From Ceriagrion tenellum (lineage: Eukaryota; Arthropoda; Insecta; Odonata; Coenagrionidae), in contig OY720638.1 in NCBI GenBank assembly GCA_963169105.1, positions 6,558,749-6,622,748 on the forward strand: a stretch of DNA of 64,000 nt, written 5' to 3'. This document shows, one piece after another, positions 33,142-43,263 of this stretch. The notes below the pieces were generated by a model. The model did no database searches, had not been told where the DNA came from, and saw only the letters and a list, made by a program, of their open reading frames with translations. Numbering within the stretch: position 1 is the stretch's first letter; the number at the start of each line of letters is the position of its first letter. The position numbers and the translations under genes were made by a program.

Positions 33142-33748
33142 GGGTGGCTACTGATATCCAATTTTCAATTTCCCTGACCATTCCCTGACTTTTCCCTCAT
33201 GGATTTACCAATTTCCCTGACCGATCGCCAAAAGGTCATCTATTATTGAAACTTTTTTCTGATGAATTAAATTTTCTACGGCAGCTTTGAATTTTCCAAA
33301 TTTTCTAATCATCTTCTCGTATTTTGAGAACTGCAAGCATCCACATACTCTAAGCTAGTGCGCACCACCACTCCACCTCTTCGACCCGAGTCTCGGAAGT
33401 TAAAAAAAAACGCGAGGGAAAATTTTCCGAACAACATAGCCATTGTAATCATGATTTTTAACACCGCAAGGCAAATATCGCAATAAGGATATAGAAAAGG
33501 GATACATTGTACGTCTGATTCACAACTAAATAATTAAGATTCACCACTGAATACTCCACAAATTGATGGTGCTTATTCCATGCACGTCTGCGACGGACGT
33601 CAGTTTCAGTTGGTGAAATAAAGGGCGGGAAAGACTGGTCGATAAACGTAATGGTAGAAAAATAAAGAGGATTCCAGTTTCTCCCTGACTGTTACGAGAA
33701 TTCCCTGACTTTTCCAGGAATTTCAAAATTCCCTGTCGATCGCCACCC
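33142..33748. repeat. Interspersed repeat R1, copy B, with GGGTGGC ends
   Basis: The left end reads GGGTGGCTACTGATATCCAA and the right end ATTCCCTGTCGATCGCCACCC; GGGTGGC/GCCACCC and the adjacent CCCTGA-rich zones are in inverted order. The part 33402-33690 matches copy A at 6048-6357 and continues without a break through CTGACTGTTACGAGAATTCC, the empty site of the 5-kb insertion. The 33180-33400 part has no counterpart in copy A. A MITE-like, non-autonomous element is likely. Confidence 0.75.
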
Positions 33749-34370
33749 AGCGAGCGATGAGGGGACGTGAGCCCCACCCTTGTGAACCCACGAGAGCTCG
33801 CCCCAGTCTACGGATTCCCACGTTTGCGGAGTGACGCTTCTAGGGCGCTCATCTCTCCGAGATGTCTTTCGAAGGCCGTGTGTTGCCTGCTTCCGTGAGT
33901 TGTGTCATTTCTCTTCTGTTCCACCGTTTGAATTTCGCTTTCCAATGCACGAGTGCTCTTACATGAAGAACAATGCTGTTACCGAATGGGCAACTGAAAT
34001 GTACAGGTGTCACATTACACCTAAACGTATACAAAGATCGCTTGAGTAACTACTGATATCCGATGAGTTGATTTATACCCAAGTTACTCGATTTTTGATG
34101 TATTTACAATGATTATGCATGCAAAATTTCTTTTCCGGCGAACTTCCGAGAATTCCAAGTCACCGTGCTAGGAGCCGACGGGAAGCGGTATTTTTGCTTA
34201 CTATGGATAGATGTGGCGAAATTTCATCGAATCTATTTGTGCTCTGGATTTCTTGGGTGGTGCAAATAAAATTAAAACAAGCGACTGAATAAAGTGAATG
34301 GCCAAGTAACTATAAACTTTGAACTTGACACTATTGTCCCAGACGCTCATAAAAAGTACTAAGCAGTGAG
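33749..34370. other. Intergenic, nothing recognised
   Basis: Overlapping frames at 33831-34049 on both strands have no domain. Confidence 0.4.
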
Positions 34371-34379
34371 TTGGGTAAT

Positions 34380-34690
34380 GGATAGACAGAGTTCAAGGGA
34401 TAGGAAGGGAGGGATAGGTATAAATGAAATGGAAGATTTGGACCCACGGGATAAATAGGAATGAGATGGAGGGTTAGGAGAAGAGGGATGGATAGAAATG
34501 AAACATGGTTAGGACGAGAGAGATAGGTTGAAACGAAATGGAGTGGTTGGATCAGAGGGAAAGAGAGAAACGAGACGGAGTGGTTGGACCAGAGGGATAG
34601 ATAGAAACGAGACGGAGTGGTTGGACCAGAGGGATAGATAGATATGAGAGAGAAGGGTAGGACGTTGGGTAGGTAGAAACGAGATGGAGG
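34380..34690. repeat. Minisatellite, about 37-bp unit
   Basis: The unit GAAACGAGACGGAGTGGTTG plus GACCAGAGGGATAGATA is exact in consecutive copies at 34567 and 34604. Degenerate copies extend on both sides (GAAATGAAATGGAAGATTTGG-like to AACGAGATGGAGGGTTACGA). There are no unique spacers, so this is a tandem array. Confidence 0.88.
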
Positions 34691-35285
34691 GTTACGACCA
34701 AAAATGTTTCAAGACTTATACTTGAGATATATGACATTAATTTTTCAATTTTTTACATTTTCTGATTATTTTAACGCTTGCCGTCAGGTGAATCCATACC
34801 TCAAAGAAGATTGTATGTAAAGACCTAGCAATCAATCAGTGATCGATATGGTATAACGTAGAGTTCTTCCATCTGGCTGGTATAACGTTTGTTCGTTTGA
34901 TATTTGAAAGGAACATTTCGATCTAAATACGAAGGGATTTCTTTCGTCATTACCGTTATTTAATATTTCCTTAAGTAGCAACGCCTTTTTTTGCACTCAT
35001 GGACATTCAATATTTCTAAGCTATGGTGCCATGTGCTCAAAATATTTGAAGAGGAAGATATCCATGTCAAAGTAGTTATGCCACCCCTTTAGTCTCCAAT
35101 TAAGTTCTTTTCAAGGCCGGAGTATACCAAAGAAATACAGTCGGTGTGAGCAAAAACCTGAGTATCTTGCCAAGGGCTTTAGGGATGTGTCTAAATCGTT
35201 TTAACTGGAAGGGCTCAAGCAACCTGGGTGGAACAGATTTTGTGTTCATTCCATAACATGGTTTTGTTTAGAGGGACTCCCAGGT
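34691..35285. other. Intergenic, nothing recognised
   Basis: AT-rich, no open frame or repeat of note. Confidence 0.4.
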
Positions 35286-35289
35286 TAGT

Positions 35290-35412
35290 CTTCATCTACG
35301 AAATACCGTGCAAGCCACCACTAGGGTGTGTGGCACGGGCAGATTCTACACCAGCCATGCAGCACTCATCCCAGTTGAAATCAAGAGCCGCGCACGTTCC
35401 CCCGGATGCCAG
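35290..35412 (+). repeat. Dispersed repeat R2, copy 3
   Basis: CTACGAAATACCGTGCAAGC, then CACCACTAGGGTGTGTGGCA, then CCAGCCATGCAGCACTCATC: near-identical to 11080-11205. Confidence 0.82.
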
Positions 35413-35737
35413 GCGCAGGCCAAAAGCAGTGGGTACAACAGAGCGCAGTCAGACCAGAAACTAGGAGAGTGATACGCAGAAGAACATGCTACCAAGCAGT
35501 GCATTACTCAAGATACAACTACTGGTTAAAATTATTAATGCGACAGATAAATAGCACTACAAGGTTCTAAATCATCCAAGAGTATATCAAGGCGGAGAAT
35601 GCATACGAGGTTAGTATCTACAATTCATGTTAAGATATTTTGCAGTACTTAAAAAACCAATTGAACATATTCAGTATCCTAGAAGTGAACTATCACAACT
35701 ATTATGGTCCCTTATTGAATACTCCTGTCCAAAAAAA

Positions 35738-35830
35738 TTACCACCTTGAAGCCGAAGAATTTTTAAGTCCCGAGTTGGCATCGATGTGACAACGCGGTCG
35801 AACCACGCCCCCAGCGCGGGAAGGCAATTG
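35738..35830 (+). repeat. Dispersed repeat R4, copy 1
   Basis: TTACCACCTTGAAGCCGAAG, then TAAGTCCCGAGTT and CGATGTGACAACGC, ending near GCGCGGGAAGGCAATTGA. About 95 bp match 60350-60450. Confidence 0.75.
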
Positions 35831-35831
35831 A

Positions 35832-36049
35832 GCCGTGCATGAGAGGCTCAAGGTTCGAGCTGAGAAAGAGAGAACGTCAAAGAGAGAGGGACGTCAGCAG
35901 TCAACTGTCCCCCCCTGGAAGGTGTTCCTCCGGGAAGAGCCCTGCATGAAAGGCTCAAGGTTCGGGCCAAGAGAGAGAGAGAGAACGTCAGAGAGAGAGG
36001 GACGTCAGCAGTCAACTGTCCTCCCCTGGAAGGTGTTCCTCCGGGAAGA
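35832..36049 (+). repeat. 107-110-bp tandem duplication
   Basis: The unit beginning GCCGTGCATGAGAGGCTCAA at 35832 is repeated from 35939 (GCCCTGCATGAAAGGCTCAA). Both units end AAGGTGTTCCTCCGGGAAGA. The second has a slightly longer GA-repeat. It directly follows R4. A TATATACATATATA word and AATAAA at about 36232 downstream would fit an LTR-like regulatory region, but no LTR partner was found. Confidence 0.88.
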
Positions 36050-37011
36050 AAATGGGTAACACTATATACATATATATCCAGCCCCAAGAAAGAGGTCGGC
36101 TTTTTTCCTTGGTGGTTCTCGTATGGGAGGTTGGTGCCGCTCCACTCCTCGACGGCGCTCCTGGTCAGCTTCATCGCCTCACGCCTCACATTGTGACGCA
36201 GTGCGAGTTAAGCATTTTGTTTTTTTTCGTTAAATAAAAAGGGTGTCCTTAGTTACTCTGCAATTTTTATTTTCCTTCTTACTGCCACTACCCTTTCCGT
36301 CGCGATCGGTGGTGACAGTTTACAATAAACAAACGGAACGGAACGAAGACCTTCCTCCCCGCAGTTGGAGAGGGAGAGTGAGGAGGAATATGCACGACGT
36401 GAAAATTTCGACCAGCGAAAGCAAATTCTTAAGGGAGGTTCACATGCACGCGTTCTACGCGAAACTAAGCGTAGCCTCTCGCAGCAGCCAATCAGGTGCT
36501 TCGCCTCTTACGCGTGGATTCGCGCGAGCGAAGTTGAGTTTTGCTCAATTTTCTACGCGCGCGACGCGCCAGGCGCGTGAAACAAATGGCGGACATGTGG
36601 AGTCGTTTGGATTTACTTTGACGATTTACTTGGATATATTAGCCTGCACACAAGATATGTACATTTCTGTGTATCATGTCTACAGTGCTTTATAAGCGCC
36701 AGCTGTATTGCGGGCACATTAAGAACTTTATGGACTAATTTCGATGCATAAACACCCCAGACGACTTTGGTACACCGTCCAAATATTCATCATAATTTAC
36801 GATATATTACGGGACATATCCATGCCCAGAGCATGAAGTCGGGTCGGAAATGAGCTATTTATAATTGCCTTTAGTGCAAATCTTACCTTCAAGGAATGTT
36901 TACTGAGCAATCTGCGCCATAAACTCTTCAAGACGGTGACATGCATTATGCAGCCATACTCAGAGTGCAATGTCTAATATAATGTTTTCCTAACGTTACT
37001 CAGAGAGAATT

Positions 37012-37085
37012 TTGGCCCGGTTGGTAGTGCGCTCGCCTCCGGAAATCGAGTTCCCTGGATCAATCCCAAGAATGGTAAAATTTCT
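37012..37085 (+). repeat. tRNA-like SINE remnant
   Basis: GGCCCGGTTGGTAGTGCGCT resembles a tRNA D-arm with A box. It is followed by CGCCTCCGGAAATCGAG and a degraded B box (CTGGATCAATCCC). No cloverleaf that would suggest a working tRNA. It lies within the Harbinger element. Confidence 0.6.
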
Positions 37086-37493
37086 TTCTTCACCCTACTG
37101 TAACGTTATTCACATTGAGAGCTAAATATTTTTATTGAAGTGAAGATTTTTGAGGAAAATTTTTCCAACTAAATTTTCGAATTAATTTCTAAACCATCTC
37201 CCAGTCAGCGAGATAATTAGAGATTGGACAATGAGAGGCGAGTTCCAAACTGAGGGGAGGGATGGATCTCGACGCTTGGTCAGAAAAATGAAATTAACGC
37301 GGTTGTAGCCAATCGTCTGCATTGTAATTTACATTTCTTAATTTTGAAAGAGATGCGCAGTTCTCCACTTGTGTCCGTGAAATAGCTACAATGTAAGCCA
37401 TACGTAGCCATACTCGGAGTTCTAGCTTTGTAGAGTTCTAGTTTGTCATGTGGCCAGCACCAAATTGATTATTTTAACAAAAACTGCACATAC

Positions 37494-38228
37494 CTGCATA
37501 ACAATATGTTTGCCATCAATCGCCCCGATGCAATTTGGGAAATTCCAACTCCCCCAAAATTGTGAAGATATCCTCCTCCAGTTCCCAACGGAGGGAACCG
37601 GAAAGACTCAATCCTTCAGAGCTATCCATATTGCCTCGGAAGTTTCATGTACGATCTTGCTCATGGTTGATTTATCAATTCTATACTGATAGCATAGACT
37701 TGTTACGCTATCTCCGGCCGCTAAATATCTAAAATTCATTACAGATTCGGGCTGTATAAATTCAGGCATACTTCTGCTGCAATCAGAATTTTATTTTTAA
37801 GCACAAGGCCCCATAAAAGTACAAGCAGATGATAGTAAAAAGAGGTATAATTACCTCGAAGTGGCACTGAAACGTTCACCAGGTGATATTAATTCTCTCG
37901 CCCATGATGACTAAACGAAATAAGGACCAACAAGTCTTAATAAACTGTCAAACATCTCCACTGACATCCTACAGTAATTAAAAAACAGATTTGTGTCTGG
38001 AAGTCTCATTTCTTGTAGAAGATGGTGGAAATCGCCTTGGTTTCTCCTTCCTTGGAAAATTAGACGGATCCACCACCTTATGCGGGCAAACCGTCTTCTC
38101 CTGGAGAAGAGGGCTAATATAGCATTGAACCGCCAACGCATCTGAATTGGATCAAGAGGCAGTTTAACATCCATTCTATTATCGAAACAAGCGGTCTCAC
38201 TTCGTTTAAAATCAGCTCCAACGAGCAA
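37494..38228 (-). pseudogene. PIF/Harbinger transposase, N-terminal two exons only
   Basis: Exon 1 (38228 down to 37855) carries GDFHHLLQEMRLPDTNLFFN and YCRMSVEMFDSLLRLVGPYF, an in-frame TAG, then RELISPGERFSATSR up to a GTAATT donor. Exon 2 (37738 to 37494), phase-compatible, reads YLAAGDSVTSLCYQYRIDKS, STMSKIVHETSEAIW, an in-frame TGA, then WNFPNCIGAIDGKHIVMQ up to GTATGT. GAIDGKHI contains the first catalytic D. The exons with the second D and the E are absent, so the gene is 3'-truncated as well as interrupted. The family is the ALP1/HARBI1-like nuclease class, and this copy belongs to a different lineage from the one at 6988-9121. Confidence 0.88.
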
Positions 38229-38425
38229 TGATGTGAATGGAGTTCAACGGTACGCACGCAGATCTTCTATTTTTTACATCTTCCGCTGTCCGCCGCTACG
38301 TGTGGCCATGTGCAGTTGACGCGTATCACGTCGTCGACAACGCTTGCATGTGAACCTTTCGCACAGTTTCGCACGAAACTGCGCGCACGCGCCGCGTGAA
38401 ACGCTTGTATGTGAACAGGCCTTTA

Positions 38426-41400
38426 ATGGTGGGAGGAGGGCCTAGGCTTCTGTTCGCCTAATTTGTGAGCGACAATAAAAGGGGGATAGCCCGTTTTGGT
38501 CGCTCCAAGAGACCAAGCCCTCTTGTTGACGACGACTGCTGGACGATGTGGAGAGATCAACCTTCGTCTTCGTCATGTGTAATGGAAGTTCACGAACCTC
38601 GCTTACGTGTTTATTTAAACTCGCATGTTACACAGTTATGCGCGGAAATTGAATTTGAAGATGGGATTACCTACTCGAATTGACTACATTCAAAAAGAGA
38701 AAAATCGATTGCCTGGACAGAGATTCGATTTTTTTATTCAAAAATAAATTATTTTACCGTAGCCGGTATCATAAATGTTTCCCTCGCCACGTTTGGAACA
38801 ATGAGACTATGCGGCTTTGATTTTTAACGTGATATTTTGTTCCCAAAAAAAGCTTTAGAGCTCCCTCTTAGAAACAGTGTTTACTTCAAAGTTGGATTGA
38901 AATAACTCTACACCCAAATATTCTACTGTTACAATGCTTTTAAACCAACTTCCATCCACTCAACCATAGAATTCAGCAATCGCTCATTTTTTGCTTCCCG
39001 TTATGAATAACTTGGAATTATGAACGCGGTTTGCCGGAATGAGACATGTTTTCGCCAAACAATGTTAACACTTGGTCCAACTTCGTCTCATCGGCGTACA
39101 CTGCAAACTTCTACTTCATAATTAAGAAAAAAAACTTTTGTCGAGAGGTAGGGACTCGATCAAAATGGCTTACCAAGGCAGCTTTCAAATATCAACTCCT
39201 AAACTTTTCCCATTCGGACCATATGTTATATATATCGTAATTGGATAACAGAGTATTGGCCACTGGGGTTTAAATCGCACGTTTTCTGCCACGGTCATTC
39301 TAGGAAGATGTTATTAAGGCAGGGTAAATACATTCGTAAATTTCCCTACTTCCAATTTCGCCGATTTTTTGCAATTAATTCACCTTACAAAACTCAACAA
39401 CGACACCGGAAGAACTTCATTATTCTATGGACATCCTCCCTAAATTCAATGACACTGTTATCGTCTCGATGACTATGAGCAAAAATGAAATATCTGCAGA
39501 CGTAGTATTATATGGCGGTCAGCTTAGAATATCGGTGACATTTCTTTCGAGATCTTTAAAAAAACAGTATGGCAAAGGAGACCAACTACTTCGGCCTCTT
39601 ATCGAAACAGAACATTCCTATTCAAAGTATTCACACACGGGAAATATTTTTCAATGGAAAAGGATTAAAAGACAGACCTCGATAATTACTGGTTTTATTT
39701 AAACAAGTCAGGATGATTCAACTGTCATATCTTTCCAATAACACATGATTTCTTGTCGCTTAACTTTGTATTTAATGGAGTTACGATGTCTCGCTTTTAT
39801 TTCTCACCAGAATCGTTGAAATCGACGAAACACATAACCTTCACACTAAATCCCTACGGTTAAAAATAACTCGATGTCACTATTTGTGCCTTTTAGTGTC
39901 GTAAATACTATCTTCAGTTCACTCAATTAGTGAGTTAAGCCTCCACTCCATTATTCAAAATCAAATGTGTTGAGGCAACATCCTGTCGACTCCATACATC
40001 CATTTCTGGGAGAGCAATAACGTTCCGAACAAAAGAAATTCATCATTCGCAACAGCTTGAAGGCGCTGAGAGGATATGTCCGTTCAAGGTGATAGAATAC
40101 TGCTTTCTCTAACACCATGTTGGCTATCTCTGGTCTCCACCGTCGCATATCTTTCTGTGATAATTTTCTCATCGTACTCTTGAACGTTAAAAAGTATATA
40201 TGAGCTGATATAATATGTACTGCATTTTATTTTGATATCTGAAAGACTTCCGTCACACCAACAAAAGCTCTCTTAATATAGATAACGTTGATCAGGCTGA
40301 CATCTCCGTGGAAAACCTATCCGCTGAGGATCCCTACAAGTTGAACATTGGCGCAATCCTTATCCAGTCCAATTTTTCAAATGAATAAAACTCTCACGGT
40401 CCGTTAATGCAATGCTGCTCGAGTTTTTAGGGGACATAATTATAAAAATTACTCGGCCCCAACGTTTCACGTTCTTTGTTGGGAACTTCGGTAGACTGTG
40501 CTAATGCCGCCCCTTGTTACCTTGCCATTGATTCAGTAAACCTGAAAGAAAAAACTGGATATTTTATATTCTCTTTTGTAAAGTATAACTCCATAAAAAT
40601 CTTCCAATTAGGACTTTACCGCGACTCATAGTATGTCAACAACTAAATGCGAAGTGTTATGTTTTCCTCGGAAAATGGTAAGGACGCGACAAAGGCCCTA
40701 TACGTCGCAGATGGCAATGATGAACGCAGAAGACTATGATAGAGGTGTATAGCTTATTTTCCCAGCTCTACTAATCTCAGAACTCCACTTCGGTAGGCCG
40801 GAGGTAATACTGAGAACCCCCAACCTCGGTCCCCCGAGGGAACCCTCGCCGTCACGAACCTTGGGTGAAAGAGACCGGCCGACCACTAGACCGCTCCTTC
40901 TCCCCCACTCCAATCTGAAAACAATGTCGCTGCCTCCTCCCCTTGCAATTCTTGTGCAGGCATCGCTGGGAAGACGAGCGAAGGTGGCGAAGAGGCTTCC
41001 TTTCGTTTTTTTGTGTTTACACTTCAAAAGGTTAAGTTGGTGAATGTGCGGTTACAACCAGCGCGGGCTTTCCAGCACCTGTGGTCGTGTATGTTCATTC
41101 TATGTTTAATCAACCAAGGGTACCCGTTGAAATTCAGCGAGGAGGGATAAAATATTGAATATGGCTTGATTCAAGGGACTCGGCAAGAAAAAATCAATTG
41201 CTGATTATAACTTGAGTGATAAATAAATTAATGTGAATTCATAATTGTATCTATTTTAAGCTACTTTATTCTAATTTACAAAAACTTTGTCTAGTATAAC
41301 AAAAAAATACTGTCAAATGATTTCCTTGAATGCCACACTGTGTGGTTAACATGTTTTTAACGTCTCTGACGTCAACGATGTGTCATATAAAATATTAAAC

Positions 41401-41500
41401 TCAATACCGTTGTCTCGGGCGTGACTTCGTGGAATTTGCTAAACATAGTAAATGGAAAATATAACTTAGTTATTCCAAATAGATTTAATAAACAGTAAGA
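38426..41500. other. Intergenic with few signals
   Basis: A 72-codon plus frame (38465-38683, MSDNKRGIARFGRSKRPSPL) has mixed composition and could be an exon, but no family is recognised. Frames at 39427-39702 and 39951-40172 (minus) are also unrecognised. Confidence 0.35.
40840..40912 (-). repeat. Possible tRNA-like repeat
   Basis: The minus strand reads GGTCTAGTGGTCGGCCGGTC and then AAGGTTCGTGACGG, an A-box-like and B-box-like pair at tRNA spacing. It is too degenerate to be a tRNA gene and has no second copy in the window. Confidence 0.35.
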
Positions 41501-41535
41501 CCTAAGTTTCGACGAAGCTCGTCATCATCAGGTAC
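41501..41535 (-). repeat. CTGATGA...GAAAC motif (retroelement or ribozyme-like)
   Basis: The minus strand reads ACCTGATGATGACGAGCTTC and then GTCGAAAC. GACGA and TCGTC form a perfect stem between CTGATGA and GAAAC, the layout of a hammerhead core apart from one extra T. Flanking stems I and III are not convincing. Likely the end of a Penelope-like element. Confidence 0.45.
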
Positions 41536-41663
41536 AGTATTACAAGAAGACATAGAATATATAGTCAGGCAAATGGGGGAGGTAAAGGTGGTGTAAGGGG
41601 AGTGGAGATGGGAGTTGAACGTTGGGGAAGGTGCGGAGGTGGAGGTGGGGAGGTATAAAGAAG

Positions 41664-43259
41664 ATATACAGTTACTGATATCAATGAAAAAGAAGTTGTA
41701 GATAACCTCACCCTTCCTACTGCTAGAGAAGCTGAAAATGTTACTTTGTCTGAAAGGCCAGATTCATCAGCATCATCAATTAATCTGTCATCTTTGAATT
41801 TTGCTAGTACCAGTAATGAGAAATTAACTATCAGCAATGATGACACTGATAGTAGTGATAATAATGTTCAACATGCCTTAGGACATTCAACTGGCGACAG
41901 GGATCTTGAATACGAGAAGCCCAACGAAATGGCTTCAACATCGCATTTTTATACGGGAAAAATTGCCTTTTATGATCAAATGTCGCAGGCGGAGAATGAA
42001 GTTGCCAACCATGCACTAGGAAAATTTATTTTTGGTTGCAACATACCTTTCAGCACTGTGGAATCAAATCACTTTAAAAACTTTGTTAAGACCTTACGAC
42101 CTTCATACAGGCCTCCAGTGCGAAAAAATCTTGCAACTGACAATTCTTGACAAAGAGTATGAAGAGTGCAGCACACCACTAAATTTTGGTTCAAATTCTG
42201 TCCTCCAGATTGATGGGTGGAAGTATGAGGGAGCTAATACCAAAAATGTAGCTGCAATGATACACAATGCAGCTGGTGAGGTGGGCTTCCTTAATGCATG
42301 GGATCTTTCTGGCGAGAGGGAAACTGGAGATGCCCTTAAAGACATAGTTTCACAAGCAATGGTTGATACAAGAGATATGTACAATTCAGAAATTTATGCT
42401 GTATGCTCAGACAATGCCGCTAACATGATAAAAATGGGAAAAATAATTGACCTATGGCATGTTACATGCAATTCCCACACTGCTAATCTTCTGGCCAAAG
42501 AACTTGTCTCAGCTGAGGTGGCATCAAGGGTAAATACTGTGTTGAAAGCTTTTACTTCAGCTGATGGTCAGGTGGCCACCGCATATCACTGGCGTGTGAA
42601 ACACGTTGGTGTAGCAACAGAGATGCCTTTCTTTGCCTCAAGAATAACCTAGCAGCAATGAAGGAAGTAGTTGGCCAAGGGATAAAAGTTGAACAAACAG
42701 CTCTAAAGTTAATATTTGATGAAAACTTCATGAAATAAGTTGATGATGGGATCAAACTATTTGAGCCAGTATGCATTCTAATAAACAAGTGTCAACAGAC
42801 GAAGTTCAGTATTGCTGATGCAGCAGAGAAATGGTTACAATTGAAATTGCCAGATGGATATCCTGAACTTGAAGAAAAAATTGAAAAAAGGCGAGACTAT
42901 GCCGTCACAATATATGGCTTAACTGCAAACTTTTTGCACCCGACATATCGAGGGAAGATATTGAGTACAGAACAGCGTGATGAGGAATGTAAGGTTATAA
43001 AATAGTATATTTTTCTAGGAAATTGTTAGAGGACAATTTTTAATATCTCAAACCTCAGCAGAATGAAATTCACAGAAATAAAACTCGTACTTGTCAAAGG
43101 TGGAAGAGTTCCTGCTCGACCACCTTGATGGAGATGGGTCGGAAGACCTAGCAAAGTTCATCAGTGATAGCAAAGACAGTGTTTTTCGTGTGCTGAAAAA
43201 CAAGGGCATCAAAAGTCCATCAACCTTTTGAGGGGCTTGTTATACACAAGCATCCAGGT
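41664..43259 (+). pseudogene. hAT-family transposase, 5' part (DUF659 type)
   Basis: The frame begins within a region reading DINEKEVVDNLTLPTAREAE and continues to TLRPSYRPPVRKNLAT. A one-base shift near 42147 leads to ILDKEYEECSTPLNFGSN and SVLQIDGWKYEGANTKN, the DUF659 block of hAT transposases, then CSDNAANMIKMGK and WHVTCNSHTANLLAKEL. Another shift near 42600 gives RWCSNRDAFLCLKNN, an in-frame TAA at about 42736, then DDGIKLFEPVCILINKC and a segment to 43250 ending HKHPG. The N-terminal BED zinc finger is not visible, so the 5' end is missing or diverged. It is cut at 43260-43263 (TTAA) by a piggyBac and resumes at 45963. Confidence 0.9.
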
Positions 43260-43263
43260 TTAA

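Larger units (their letters stand above)
36432..38422 (-). mobile_element. PIF/Harbinger element with intact TIRs, internally deleted
   Basis: The left end AGGGAGGTTCACATGCACGC and the right end, read inverted, AGGCCTGTTCACATACAAGC form TIRs. TTA flanks both (36429-36431 and 38423-38425), the canonical Harbinger 3-bp target duplication. Subterminal zones at each side are rich in CGCG words. The 1991-bp body encodes the 5' half of a transposase on the minus strand, while the expected C-terminal exon is missing. A tRNA-like SINE remnant sits at 37015-37080 in the gap. Confidence 0.9.

Noticed and set aside
34380..34690. CRISPR-like regular repeat
   Set aside because: Units are contiguous with no unique spacers, and the genome is eukaryotic: a minisatellite.
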